A stretch of DNA of 35,393 bases from assembly GCA_964627845.1 (NCBI GenBank), contig CAZVKL010000011.1:1-35393 (forward strand). The letters run 5' to 3'. The notes below the pieces were generated by a model. The model saw only the letters and a program-made list of their open reading frames with translations. It was not told the DNA's origin and made no database searches. The position numbers were made by a program, and so were the translations under genes. Within the stretch, counting starts at the first letter, position 1, and the number at the start of each line of letters is the position of its first letter. Of the stretch, positions 7,278 to 15,202 are shown piece after piece. Origin of the DNA: DUUI01 sp964627845. Its GTDB lineage: Bacteria; Bacillota_I; Bacilli_A; Erysipelotrichales; Erysipelotrichaceae.

Positions 7278-9255
7278 TTATGACCAACTCAAAGTGAAAC
7301 ATCTCGACTTTGAAAGTAAATACTTCAATTCGGATCAAATCAGAGTTGTGGTAGGAATGGCCACTTGTGGACTATCCTCTGGTGCCCAAAAAGTATATGA
7401 AACACTACAAGAAGAAATAGACCATTATCAAAGTGATAATGTCATCCTCGATAAAGTAGGATGTATTGGAATGTGTGTCTATGAACCAATCGTTGAAGTT
7501 TTCCAACCTGGTAAACCAAAGATTACCTATGTCCATATGACACCAGAAAAAACAGTCAAAGTCTTTGAACAACATATTCGTCAACATGAACCAGTCAAAG
7601 AATACACACTCTCTGGCTTAAGAACGCAAGAAGAAACAGTCTTAGAACTATTACATCATTCAAAAGAAGGATTAATTCGATTGACCAATCCCGATGTGAA
7701 AGAGCCAAAAGAACTCTATAGCCCACGCGAACTCGAATTAATCGAATCACTCAAACACTTACACGTTCAAAGTGATGATATTCTGGATTTAGATTTTTAT
7801 AAGAAACAAACACGAATTGTGCTTAAAAATTGTGGACTAATTAATCCAGAAAGCATCGAAGAATACATTGCTTTAGACGGATATAAAGCACTTGGGAAAG
7901 TCTTATCAAGCATGTCCCCACAAGAAGTCGTCGAAGAAGTTATGGCTTCAGGCTTAAGAGGACGTGGCGGGGCCGGTTTTTCAACAGGATTAAAATGGAA
8001 GTTTGCCCTTGAAAATGACGCAGATCAAAAATACTTTATCTGTAATGCGGACGAAGGAGATCCAGGAGCCTTTATGGATCGCTCTGTCTTAGAAGGCGAC
8101 CCGCATTCGGTCATAGAAGCTATGATTATCGGTGGCTATGCGATCGGAGCAACAATGGGCTATGTCTATGTAAGAGCTGAATATCCACTGGCTATCGAAC
8201 GACTTCAATTAGCGATTGATCAAGCCAAAGAATTTGGCTTATTAGGAAAAAATATTCTTGGGAGTGACTTTAATTTCGATATTGAAATACGCTTAGGTGC
8301 CGGTGCCTTCGTCTGTGGCGAGGAAACAGCCCTTATCGCATCGATAGAAGGACAACGAGGGATTCCTAGAAATAAACCTCCATTCCCAGCTAAGGCGGGT
8401 CTGTGGGGGAAACCAACCAATATTAATAATGTTGAGACACTCGCCAATATCCCACAAATCCTTTATAAAGGAGCCCAATGGTTTAAATCACTAGGGACTG
8501 AAAAATCGTCAGGCACAAAAGTTTTTGCGTTAGGTGGAAAAATTACCAACACAGGCTTGGTCGAAGTTGAAATGGGGATAACCCTTAAAGAGATGATTGA
8601 AGATATTGGTGGAGGTTGTCCAAATAATAAGAAATTTAAAGCCGTTCAAACGGGCGGACCTTCAGGAGGATGTATCACGGCTCAACATTTAGAGACACCG
8701 ATTGATTTTGATAACCTAGTGTCTATTGGATCAATGATGGGTTCAGGAGGAATGATTGTGATGGACGAAGACAACTGTATGGTTGATATCGCCCGCTTCT
8801 TCCTAGAGTTTAGTGTCGAAGAGTCCTGTGGTAAATGTGTACCATGTCGTGAAGGAACCAAGCGCATGCTCGAGATTCTAACTCGAATGACCCATGGCGA
8901 AGCGACTGAAAAAGATTTAGTACAACTTGAAGAACTATCTCAAAATATTGCCTTAACCTCTCTTTGTGCTTTGGGACAAACGGCTCCTAACCCAGTTGTG
9001 TCAACATTGAAGTATTTTAGAGATGAATACGAAGCGCATGTCTTTGATGAAAATTGTCCATCAAAAGTCTGTCACGCCTTAATGGGATACTACATTACTG
9101 ATAATTGTGTCGGTTGTGGAAAATGTTCCCGTTTATGTCCAGTTCAAGCCATCGAAGGTGATATCAGAGAACATCACCACATTGATCAGTCGCTCTGTAT
9201 TCATTGTGGTGCTTGTATCAACAACTGTGCCTTTGAAGCCATTATCCATAAATAG
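7255..9255 (+). CDS. hydB: [FeFe]-hydrogenase NADH-binding subunit HydB (NuoF-like)
   Basis: A 666-residue cytosolic subunit with the full HydB layout. Residues of about 28-110 form a thioredoxin-like [2Fe-2S] domain with Cys38, Cys70 and Cys74 (VGCIGMC). The NuoF core follows: GLRGRGGAGFSTG near 233 for NADH/FMN, CNADEGDPGAF near 263 for FMN, GAGAFVCGEETALI, and the SCGKCVPCREGTKRM plus SLCALGQ cysteines for the N3-type [4Fe-4S] cluster. The last about 55 residues hold two ferredoxin motifs, CVGCGKCSRLCP and CIHCGACINNCA. The C-terminal ferredoxin domain marks the hydrogenase version rather than complex I NuoF. A GGGAG site inside hydC and the overlap support translational coupling. It exchanges electrons between NAD(H) and HydA. 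Confidence 0.95.
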   Translation: MSLKLINNYDQLKVKHLDFESKYFNSDQIRVVVGMATCGLSSGAQKVYETLQEEIDHYQSDNVILDKVGCIGMCVYEPIVEVFQPGKPKITYVHMTPEKTVKVFEQHIRQHEPVKEYTLSGLRTQEETVLELLHHSKEGLIRLTNPDVKEPKELYSPRELELIESLKHLHVQSDDILDLDFYKKQTRIVLKNCGLINPESIEEYIALDGYKALGKVLSSMSPQEVVEEVMASGLRGRGGAGFSTGLKWKFALENDADQKYFICNADEGDPGAFMDRSVLEGDPHSVIEAMIIGGYAIGATMGYVYVRAEYPLAIERLQLAIDQAKEFGLLGKNILGSDFNFDIEIRLGAGAFVCGEETALIASIEGQRGIPRNKPPFPAKAGLWGKPTNINNVETLANIPQILYKGAQWFKSLGTEKSSGTKVFALGGKITNTGLVEVEMGITLKEMIEDIGGGCPNNKKFKAVQTGGPSGGCITAQHLETPIDFDNLVSIGSMMGSGGMIVMDEDNCMVDIARFFLEFSVEESCGKCVPCREGTKRMLEILTRMTHGEATEKDLVQLEELSQNIALTSLCALGQTAPNPVVSTLKYFRDEYEAHVFDENCPSKVCHALMGYYITDNCVGCGKCSRLCPVQAIEGDIREHHHIDQSLCIHCGACINNCAFEAIIHK

Positions 9256-9264
9256 GAGGCCATT

Positions 9265-11100
9265 ATGTCATTAAGAGAAAATGAAATGAATCCTAATCCC
9301 ATTCGATTACCTAAAAAGGTAAATATTAAAATTAACAATATTCCATTAGAAGTCGATGAGGATTTAACGGTCCTACTTGCTGCACGTCAAGCAGGATTTG
9401 ATATCCCAACACTGTGTTATTTAAAGGATATAAATGAAATTGCGGCATGTCGACTTTGCGTTGTTGAAGTTGAAGTCAATGGACGTCCAATGAGAAACCT
9501 ACCCGCTTCTTGTGCCCTAAAAGTAGAAGAGGGGATGGTTATCAAAACCAACACCGCCAAAATCAGACGTGCTGTCAAACAAAACTTAGAACTCATTTTA
9601 GCCAATCATGATCGTGATTGTTTAACCTGTAATCGAAATGGAAGTTGTGAGCTACAAGATTTATGTGAACAACGTGGAATTGATGTCGTTGGCATCACAG
9701 GTGAAAAAAGACCGCACAAAATTGATAGCCTAAGTCATTCTATTGTCAGAGATACGTCAAAATGCATCTTATGTGGACGCTGCGTTAATACTTGTAAGAA
9801 AGTTCAAGGACTCGGTGTTTTAGACTTTGTTGGTCGAGGATTTGATACAGAAGTTGCTCCAGCCTTTGATTATTCGATGAGAGATGTTAACTGTATTTAT
9901 TGTGGTCAATGCATAGAAGCTTGTCCAGTCGCAGCCCTACGCGAAAAATCAAATATCGAACATGTCTTTGAAGCCATCGACAATCCTAATATTCATGTCG
10001 TGGTTCAAGCGGCACCATCCGTTCGAGCTGCCATCGGGGAAGAATTTGGAATTAAAATGGGAACGCCAACGACTGGCAAAATGACAGCGGCACTCAGACG
10101 ATTAGGCTTTGATCGGGTCTTTGATACCAACTTCTCAGCCGATCTAACAATCATGGAAGAAGCCAATGAATTATTGCATCGAGTTCTTAATGGTGGAAAG
10201 CTTCCTATGATTACTTCTTGTTCACCAGGATGGGTCAAGTTCTGTGAAATGTATTACCCAGATTTCCTAGGCAATCTATCGACTTGTAAATCCCCACAAC
10301 AAATGATGGGTGCGATGATTAAAACCTATTATGCCCAAACCAATAATATTGATCCTAAGGATATTCTATCGGTCTCAGTCATGCCTTGTACTTCTAAAAA
10401 GTCAGAGGCCAATCGTCCTGAAATGGAAGTTGATGGCTTAAGAGATGTTGATTTCTCATTAACAACAAGAGAGCTCGCAGATATGATTCGAGAAGCCGGT
10501 ATTGACTTTAACAATTTACCAGATGAAGATCCAGATCCATTAATGGGTGAATACACGGGTGCAGGTGTTATCTTTGGTGCCACAGGTGGTGTCATGGAAG
10601 CAGCATTAAGAACTGCTGCCGATATTTTATTAGGCGAAGATGTTCAAGAGATTGAATATCATGATGTCCGGGATTTAAGAGGAGTCAAAGAGGCTAGTGT
10701 TGTATTGCCAATCAATGGCGAGCCAACTGAAATTAAAGTGGCCGTTGCTCACACCGTCCTCAATGCGTCTAAAGTGTTAGATGCTGTTAGAGCTGGTGAA
10801 AAAGACTATCACTTTATTGAAGTTATGGCCTGTCCAGGGGGTTGTGTCCATGGTGGTGGACAACCAATTGTTAGTGCGAAAGATCGACTTGTTTTAGAAC
10901 CTAAAGCGTTGAGAGCTCAAGCCCTTTATAGTGAGGATGAGCGTCAAGTGATAAGAAAATCCCATCAAAATCCAGAAATTATCCAGATTTATCGAGACTT
11001 CTTAGGTTCACCAAATTCAGAACTCTCGCATAAGCTACTCCACACTCACTATTATCAACGTGATTATTACCAACAATCTCAGGAGGAAGAAGCAGCATAG
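9265..11100 (+). CDS. hydA: [FeFe]-hydrogenase catalytic subunit HydA
   Basis: A 611-residue catalytic subunit that makes or oxidises H2. The N-terminus has a [2Fe-2S] ferredoxin fold (Cys51, 62, 65, 83), a His-ligated [4Fe-4S] site (His115, Cys119, 122, 128) and two [4Fe-4S] motifs (Cys167/170/173/177 and Cys210/213/216/220). The H-cluster signatures are L1 TSCSPGW (317-323), L2 MPCTSKKSE (373-381) and L3 MACPGGCVHGGGQP (521-534). The second residue of the L1 pair is Ser320, where monomeric clostridial enzymes have TSCC. AGGAGG lies 4 nt before the ATG. The maturases HydE, HydF and HydG are not in the window, so they must be elsewhere if the enzyme is active. A hairpin overlaps the stop codon. 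Confidence 0.95.
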   Translation: MSLRENEMNPNPIRLPKKVNIKINNIPLEVDEDLTVLLAARQAGFDIPTLCYLKDINEIAACRLCVVEVEVNGRPMRNLPASCALKVEEGMVIKTNTAKIRRAVKQNLELILANHDRDCLTCNRNGSCELQDLCEQRGIDVVGITGEKRPHKIDSLSHSIVRDTSKCILCGRCVNTCKKVQGLGVLDFVGRGFDTEVAPAFDYSMRDVNCIYCGQCIEACPVAALREKSNIEHVFEAIDNPNIHVVVQAAPSVRAAIGEEFGIKMGTPTTGKMTAALRRLGFDRVFDTNFSADLTIMEEANELLHRVLNGGKLPMITSCSPGWVKFCEMYYPDFLGNLSTCKSPQQMMGAMIKTYYAQTNNIDPKDILSVSVMPCTSKKSEANRPEMEVDGLRDVDFSLTTRELADMIREAGIDFNNLPDEDPDPLMGEYTGAGVIFGATGGVMEAALRTAADILLGEDVQEIEYHDVRDLRGVKEASVVLPINGEPTEIKVAVAHTVLNASKVLDAVRAGEKDYHFIEVMACPGGCVHGGGQPIVSAKDRLVLEPKALRAQALYSEDERQVIRKSHQNPEIIQIYRDFLGSPNSELSHKLLHTHYYQRDYYQQSQEEEAA

Positions 11101-11113
11101 TCTGCTTCTTTTA
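11086..11113 (+). terminator. Terminator-like hairpin overlapping the hydA stop and sixA leader
   Basis: AAGAAGCAG (11087-11095) pairs perfectly with CTGCTTCTT (11102-11110) around CATAGT, which includes the hydA stop. Only a short T-run follows, and the next ATG is 8 nt away. It could terminate the hydrogenase mRNA, protect its 3' end, or limit translation of the downstream gene. Confidence 0.6.
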
Positions 11114-11117
11114 AGTT

Positions 11118-11561
11118 ATGAAAATACTATTAATTAGACATGGAAAAGCAGAATCAAGATCGCTGTCCTTAAGTGATGACGATCGCAAATTAACTAAGGA
11201 AGGGCACCGAGATTTACAAGAACATATGCCTTATCTGAATGAATATTTAAGGGACACTAAGGTAACCCTTTTTAGCTCACCATTAGTAAGGGCCATTGAA
11301 ACAGCTCAATATCTAAATAGAGAATTGACTGAAGTTGATTTTTTAGAAACAGGGAACTTTGATGAATTTAGTCATTGTGTCAATCAGCATGACGACAACG
11401 ATTATCTTGTGTTTGTCGGACATGAACCAATTCTCTCCATTTGGATTGAGCGATTAACGGGTGAGTTGATTGAAGTGAAAAAAGGCATGGCCATTGAAAT
11501 TGAATGGCCAAACACATTGCTTCAAGCGCATAAACTGAAAGAGTATAAACACTTCAAATAG
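11118..11561 (+). CDS. SixA-like histidine phosphatase
   Basis: A 147-residue member of the histidine phosphatase superfamily. The N-terminal LIRHGKAES carries the RHG motif with the phospho-accepting His8. SSPLVRAIETAQYL supplies the second arginine, and FVGHEPILSIWI the second catalytic His. Length and the RHGKAE version match the SixA branch, which dephosphorylates phosphohistidine in signalling proteins; a small-molecule phosphatase is also possible. The ATG is clear from the family start, yet no Shine-Dalgarno sequence is visible because the region just upstream is the hairpin arm CTGCTTCTTTT. It follows hydA by only 17 nt, so its expression may depend on read-through. Confidence 0.85.
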   Translation: MKILLIRHGKAESRSLSLSDDDRKLTKEGHRDLQEHMPYLNEYLRDTKVTLFSSPLVRAIETAQYLNRELTEVDFLETGNFDEFSHCVNQHDDNDYLVFVGHEPILSIWIERLTGELIEVKKGMAIEIEWPNTLLQAHKLKEYKHFK

Positions 11562-11570
11562 GTACATTCA

Positions 11571-11599
11571 TTGGATGAACGACTATATTTCGATACAAT
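11571..11599 (+). promoter_or_regulatory. Promoter of the thiol peroxidase gene
   Basis: TTGGAT (11571-11576) and TACAAT (11594-11599) are 17 bp apart; a transcript would start about 14 nt before the tpx ATG and carry ATAGGAGG. Confidence 0.65.
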
Positions 11600-11619
11600 A
11601 GAAATAGGAGGACAACAAA

Positions 11620-12135
11620 ATGAAAGAAAGAACAGGTTTAGTAAAATTTAAAGAAAACCCAATGACTTTAGTAGGAGATCCTATTGAAGTTGGTGATAAA
11701 GCCCCTGATTTTACTGCCGTTAAACAAGATTTATCTGAGTTTAAACTCAGTGATTTAGATGGCAAGATAAAGATTATCTCAGTGGTACCATCACTGGATA
11801 CCGGTGTTTGCCAGCTACAAACTAAACACTTTAATAAAGAAGCGACTGATCTTGATGATTCGGTAGTCATGATTACGATTTCAAATGACTTACCATTTGC
11901 TCAAAAGCGATTTAATGAAGAGCATGATATTAATAAGATGATGATTGTCTCTGATCATAAAGAGTCAGATTTTGGTCAAAAGTATGGGTTATTAATGAAA
12001 GAACTACGCTTATTAGCTCGTGCGGTCTTAGTGTTAGATAAAGACAATACTGTGAAATACATCGATATTAACAAACAAGTGGCAGAAGAACCAGATTACG
12101 ATAAAGCGTTACACGCGCTTAAAGAACTAGTCTAG
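11620..12135 (+). CDS. tpx: Thiol peroxidase Tpx, lacking the usual resolving cysteine
   Basis: A 171-residue atypical 2-Cys peroxiredoxin-family protein that reduces H2O2 and alkyl hydroperoxides. PSLDTGVCQLQT contains the peroxidatic Cys64 and its Thr61 partner, and the N-terminal GDKAPDFTAV and C-terminal halves align with Tpx along their length. Typical Tpx enzymes have the resolving Cys in DLPFAQxRFC. Here the same segment reads DLPFAQKRFN, so Asn99 replaces it, and Cys64 is the only cysteine in the protein. It must therefore work as a 1-Cys enzyme that needs an external thiol, or be altered in activity. A TTGGAT-N17-TACAAT promoter and AGGAGG site precede the gene. Confidence 0.9.
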   Translation: MKERTGLVKFKENPMTLVGDPIEVGDKAPDFTAVKQDLSEFKLSDLDGKIKIISVVPSLDTGVCQLQTKHFNKEATDLDDSVVMITISNDLPFAQKRFNEEHDINKMMIVSDHKESDFGQKYGLLMKELRLLARAVLVLDKDNTVKYIDINKQVAEEPDYDKALHALKELV

Positions 12136-12161
12136 TCAGGGACTACAGAATAGAATATAAT
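12133..12161 (+). promoter_or_regulatory. Promoter of the metallophosphoesterase gene, probably leaderless
   Basis: TAGTCA (12133-12138, starting at the tpx stop) and TATAAT (12156-12161) are 17 bp apart. The ATG at 12168 begins 6 nt after the -10, where transcription would normally start, and there is no well-spaced ribosome site (only AGGA 2 nt before the ATG). Confidence 0.6.
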
Positions 12162-12167
12162 AGGACC

Positions 12168-13439
12168 ATGAAAAAACTTTTATTCATGGTCTTTTTTATA
12201 CTGTTAAGTGGGTGTCGTTATCGACCTCTTGATGATCAAAAACCCCTCAAAATTGTTGTTGCGAATGACTTGCACTATGCTCATCAAAGCATGATTTTTA
12301 ATCATGAACGTACTAGAGAACTGACCTTTAAGGCGGATGGTAAACAAATTAATTATATTGGTGAAATTACCGATGCCTTTATCGAGGATATGAAGCAACT
12401 AAAACCAGATGTCATTATTTTAAATGGTGATTTAGTGTTTAACGGAGAAAGAGACAATCATCAATACTTAAGTAAAAAATTAAAAGCGCTAGACTCGCTC
12501 GTTTTGGTCAACACAGGCAATCATGATATCAACAGTCCATCAGCTATAAAAATGTTGCCCCAACGATCGCATAAGGTTGCGTCAGTGAGTGACGAAGAGT
12601 ATCAAAGAATTTATCGTGATTTTGGTTTTAAACAAGCCATTAGTCAAGATGTCAATTCGTTGAGTTATAAAGTGGAGGTAAGTGAATCGCTCCATATTAT
12701 CATGCTTGATTCAAGGTGTGACAATTCGTGTGAAAATATTCATAGTGGACAAATAAAAGCAGAAACACTGGATTGGTTAGACCAACAACTAGAAGCTTCA
12801 AAAGAAATGGGGGCCGAAGTGTTGTTAGCGAGTCATCATAATGTTTTGGTTCATTACCCACGACTCAATGAAGGATTTACAATCAATAATCATCAACAAC
12901 TGATTGATCTATTAAATGAGTATGATGTCAAACTGGCTCTAAGTGGTCATATTCATGTCCAACACATTGCTCAAGACGATGGCTTGACGGATATTGCGAC
13001 AGGGTCACTTGCGGTCTATCAAAATCAGTTTGGAATAATCGATTATATTCCTAAGGATTCATTTGAATATAGGACACAGGTTGTGGATGTTTCGGGCTAT
13101 GCTGAAAAAATGAAATTTGATAATTTGGAGTTACTCAACTTTGAGAAAACATCACTTCAGACAATTACTGAAGTCAATTACAGAAAAACAGCTTTCAGGC
13201 TTTATGATGAAATGATGGTGATTCATGAACAAGACATATTAAACATTGCCAGTTATGATGCCAAGATGAAAGCGTACTATTTCAGTGGACAATTGGCTGA
13301 TTCAGTGGATGAGTTCCTATCGGATGATGAGTTTAACCGCTTAAATGAAGACTATTCATTTGAAACGTATAATATGAGAAGTGCCATCAAAAACTTTGGT
13401 GATAGAGATCACCGTAAAATAAAAATAAATTTAAAATAG
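12168..13439 (+). CDS. Calcineurin-like metallophosphoesterase lipoprotein
   Basis: A 423-residue exported lipoprotein: MKKLLFMVFFILLSGC is a lipoprotein signal with Cys16 as the acylated residue. The phosphoesterase motifs are in order: NDLHYAH (Asp34, His36), LNGDLVFNG (Asp88), GNHDIN (119-120), ASHHN, and SGHIHVQH. These build a two-metal site for phosphate ester hydrolysis outside the membrane. The last about 120 residues are not part of the core and have no motif I recognise. A hairpin terminator follows directly. Its promoter -10 lies just 6 nt before the ATG, so the mRNA may be leaderless. The natural substrate cannot be told. Confidence 0.88.
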   Translation: MKKLLFMVFFILLSGCRYRPLDDQKPLKIVVANDLHYAHQSMIFNHERTRELTFKADGKQINYIGEITDAFIEDMKQLKPDVIILNGDLVFNGERDNHQYLSKKLKALDSLVLVNTGNHDINSPSAIKMLPQRSHKVASVSDEEYQRIYRDFGFKQAISQDVNSLSYKVEVSESLHIIMLDSRCDNSCENIHSGQIKAETLDWLDQQLEASKEMGAEVLLASHHNVLVHYPRLNEGFTINNHQQLIDLLNEYDVKLALSGHIHVQHIAQDDGLTDIATGSLAVYQNQFGIIDYIPKDSFEYRTQVVDVSGYAEKMKFDNLELLNFEKTSLQTITEVNYRKTAFRLYDEMMVIHEQDILNIASYDAKMKAYYFSGQLADSVDEFLSDDEFNRLNEDYSFETYNMRSAIKNFGDRDHRKIKINLK

Positions 13440-13442
13440 TTT

Positions 13443-13475
13443 AAAAGGTATCTTGTAAAACAAGGTACCTTTTTG
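13443..13475 (+). terminator. Strong intrinsic terminator overlapping the padR promoter
   Basis: A 13-bp stem (13443-13455 with 13461-13473, one G-T pair) with loop TAAAA ends in CCTTTTT, 4 nt after the phosphoesterase stop. The -35 box of the next promoter lies inside the hairpin. Confidence 0.85.
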
Positions 13476-13481
13476 TATACT
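13453..13481 (+). promoter_or_regulatory. padR promoter, probably leaderless
   Basis: TTGTAA (13453-13458) and TATACT (13476-13481) are 17 bp apart. The family-consistent ATG at 13488 begins 6 nt after the -10, with no ribosome site. Confidence 0.6.
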
Positions 13482-13487
13482 ATGTTT

Positions 13488-13805
13488 ATGAATACTCAAT
13501 TTAAAAAAGGAATATTAGAACCTTGTGTTCTCGCGTTATTAAAACAGCGAGATTATTATGGCTATGAATTAGTTGAAACAATCTCAGAGTATATTGAAAT
13601 CTCTGAGGGTACCATCTACCCACTGTTAAAGCGGCTTCGTGATCAAAAATGGGTCGAGACTTATTTTGTTGAATCGGGAGTGGGTCCCGTTAGGAAGTAC
13701 TATCGACTAACCAAAAAAGGGATCAAGGAAGCAGAAACACAAATTGATGAAGTCATCAAGTTTACAAGTGGTGTGATTAAAATAATGAAGGGACAAGACG
13801 GATGA
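13488..13805 (+). CDS. PadR-family transcriptional regulator
   Basis: A 105-residue winged-helix regulator of the PadR family: KGILEPCVLALLKQRDYYGYEL, EGTIYPLLKRL and KYYRLTKKG are the hallmark segments of its recognition helix and wing. The frame is open from an ATG at 13473, but that codon and 13482 overlap or abut the -10 box, so ATG 13488 (MNTQFKKGILEP, the usual PadR start) is chosen. It overlaps the DUF1700 gene by 4 nt (ATGA). PadR-DUF1700 pairs are common Firmicute modules in which the regulator probably represses its own operon in response to envelope-related signals. Effector unknown. Confidence 0.88.
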   Translation: MNTQFKKGILEPCVLALLKQRDYYGYELVETISEYIEISEGTIYPLLKRLRDQKWVETYFVESGVGPVRKYYRLTKKGIKEAETQIDEVIKFTSGVIKIMKGQDG

Positions 13806-14896
13806 ATAAACAAACCTATTTAAGAAAACTTAGAAATGCCTTACGTGATTTAGACAAAGAAGTGGTCGATGAAATCATTGATGACTATCACGAACACTTT
13901 GAAAATGGTTTATTAATGGGCAAGAGCGAACAAGAAATTTCAAATGAGTTAGGCCATCCAAGAGATGTGGCAAAAGAGTACTTAGGATATGTGCAAACGA
14001 GTCAGAAAAAGCAGGTGTTGAAACTCTCAAAAGTATTATATTTCATCATCTTCTTAGTTGGACTGGTTACGCTACTTCCATATTTATTCAAAATGACAAC
14101 GAGTGTTTTAACAGCAATCTTTTGGTTTATTTTAATCATAGTAGGAATTGGGGTAGTCATCTCTGTTATTTTGATTTTTTACTTTAAACGAAAAATTGCT
14201 TCAACAAAAGATTTTATCGGAAATGTTCGTTTTAATGGGAATAATGGTGGTGACCAAGTTCATATAAACAAGCATTACAATTTCGATTCGCATGGGATTA
14301 AAAACATTAAGATTATTTCATCATTGGAGTCTGTTTATTTAAAACCAGCAACGATTGATCAAATACAAATCCACATCCAAGGTTATAGTAACATTCGTTA
14401 TGATGATATTGTTGTTAGTGTTGATGATGACACATTGATGATTGATACGAAGAAGGAATTAAGTACCAGTGTGAACCAAGCAGGTTTAACGATCGAAGTT
14501 AGCCTTCCTAGTGATTTAATATTGAATTTAGATTGTAAGGTTTCACTAGGAAATGTAATCGTTGATAAATCATTTGATACATGTCAAATAAAGGTAAAAA
14601 CAGGTCAAGTGAAAATTAATTCACCTCAAAAACAAATCGATATTGATTCCAGTATGGGAGGGGTTAAGTTTAATGACTTCTATGGATCTGGTAAAGTTGT
14701 AAGTCGAATGGGGAGCATTGTTTTTGAAAAGAGCGAGTTATTAAAGGGAACCTTGGAAATTTCGACGCAAATGGGATCCATTAAATCAGATCCTACAAAA
14801 ATAAAAATACAACCAGATAGCCATCGAATCATGATTGATGCATCCGATGAGTATTTGATTGTTCAATCTAAAATGGGGTCAATAAACTTCAAGTAA
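13802..14896 (+). CDS. DUF1700 (HAAS)-DUF4097 membrane protein
   Basis: A 364-residue protein with three parts. Residues 1-65 form the DUF1700/HAAS helical domain (LRNALRDLDKEVVDEIIDDY and HPRDVAKEYLGY). Two transmembrane helices lie at about 79-97 and 104-127. From about 165 to the end is a beta-rich DUF4097 domain with repeated strands such as VSLGNVIVDKS and GSIVFEKS, probably a beta-solenoid; MGGVKF, MGSIVF, MGSIKS and MGSINF recur as rung motifs. It overlaps padR by ATGA. The arrangement resembles envelope-stress or membrane-monitoring modules; its actual role is not established. Confidence 0.85.
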   Translation: MNKQTYLRKLRNALRDLDKEVVDEIIDDYHEHFENGLLMGKSEQEISNELGHPRDVAKEYLGYVQTSQKKQVLKLSKVLYFIIFLVGLVTLLPYLFKMTTSVLTAIFWFILIIVGIGVVISVILIFYFKRKIASTKDFIGNVRFNGNNGGDQVHINKHYNFDSHGIKNIKIISSLESVYLKPATIDQIQIHIQGYSNIRYDDIVVSVDDDTLMIDTKKELSTSVNQAGLTIEVSLPSDLILNLDCKVSLGNVIVDKSFDTCQIKVKTGQVKINSPQKQIDIDSSMGGVKFNDFYGSGKVVSRMGSIVFEKSELLKGTLEISTQMGSIKSDPTKIKIQPDSHRIMIDASDEYLIVQSKMGSINFK

Positions 14897-14908
14897 AAAT
14901 GATCAGAA

Positions 14909-14955
14909 TAAGTGCACCTTCTAATTCTTGTGACCAAGGTTAGGGGTGCACTTCA
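14909..14955 (+). terminator. Terminator of the padR operon
   Basis: AAGTGCACC-TTCTAA pairs with TTAGG-GGTGCACTT (14910-14926 / 14940-14953) in a long stem 13 nt after the DUF1700 gene stop. The following T-run is weak, so a second hairpin at 15080-15106 may finish the job. Confidence 0.65.
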
Positions 14956-15001
14956 TTATAACCCCTTTAAAGCTAGAACATTTCTAAAAGAAAGTTAAAT
15001 A

Positions 15002-15066
15002 CAAACTAAAAGGACTAACTCCACAAAAGTTTAGGAATTAGTCCTTTAGTTAGAATAATATAGTTT
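15002..15066 (-). repeat. Hairpin repeat copy B, downstream of tRNA-Asp
   Basis: The second copy of the 65-bp element at 1872-1936, with nine differences. The stem here is AGGACTAA / TTAGTCCT: the G-C pair of copy A has become A-T on both sides, so base pairing is kept. On the minus strand the stem is followed by TTTTAGTTTG, and the element lies past the stand-alone tRNA-Asp. Confidence 0.75.
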
Positions 15067-15079
15067 GTCCATTTTATAT

Positions 15080-15106
15080 AAAGGAGCTTCGAAAAGCTCC
15101 TTTTTA
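15080..15106. terminator. Bidirectional hairpin terminator beside tRNA-Asp
   Basis: AAAGGAGCTT (15080-15089) pairs with AAGCTCCTTT (15094-15103) around CGAA. The T-run is good on the plus strand (backing up the padR operon terminator) and weak on the minus strand, 10 nt past tRNA-Asp. Confidence 0.8.
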
Positions 15107-15116
15107 ATTACGATAA

Positions 15117-15193
15117 TGGCGGTCCCGACGGGGATCGAACCCGCGATCTCCTGCGTGACAGGCAGGCATGTTAAACCGCTACACCACGGGACC
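15117..15193 (-). tRNA. tRNA-Asp (GTC), copy 2
   Basis: A 77-nt minus-strand tRNA with anticodon GTC and encoded CCA, identical to copy 1 at 6393-6469 including the base after the CCA complement. It stands alone, with its own promoter directly upstream and two hairpins downstream. Confidence 0.96.
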
Positions 15194-15202
15194 AGTAAGA
15201 AG

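Noticed and set aside
8220..8478. Two open frames on the strand opposite hydB
   Set aside because: They lie inside strongly conserved NuoF motifs of hydB, have no ribosome site, and their translations look random.
14909..14955. Third copy of the dispersed hairpin element
   Set aside because: It also has a CCTTCTAA / TTAGGGG core, but the sequence outside is unrelated to copies A and B; best read as a plain terminator.
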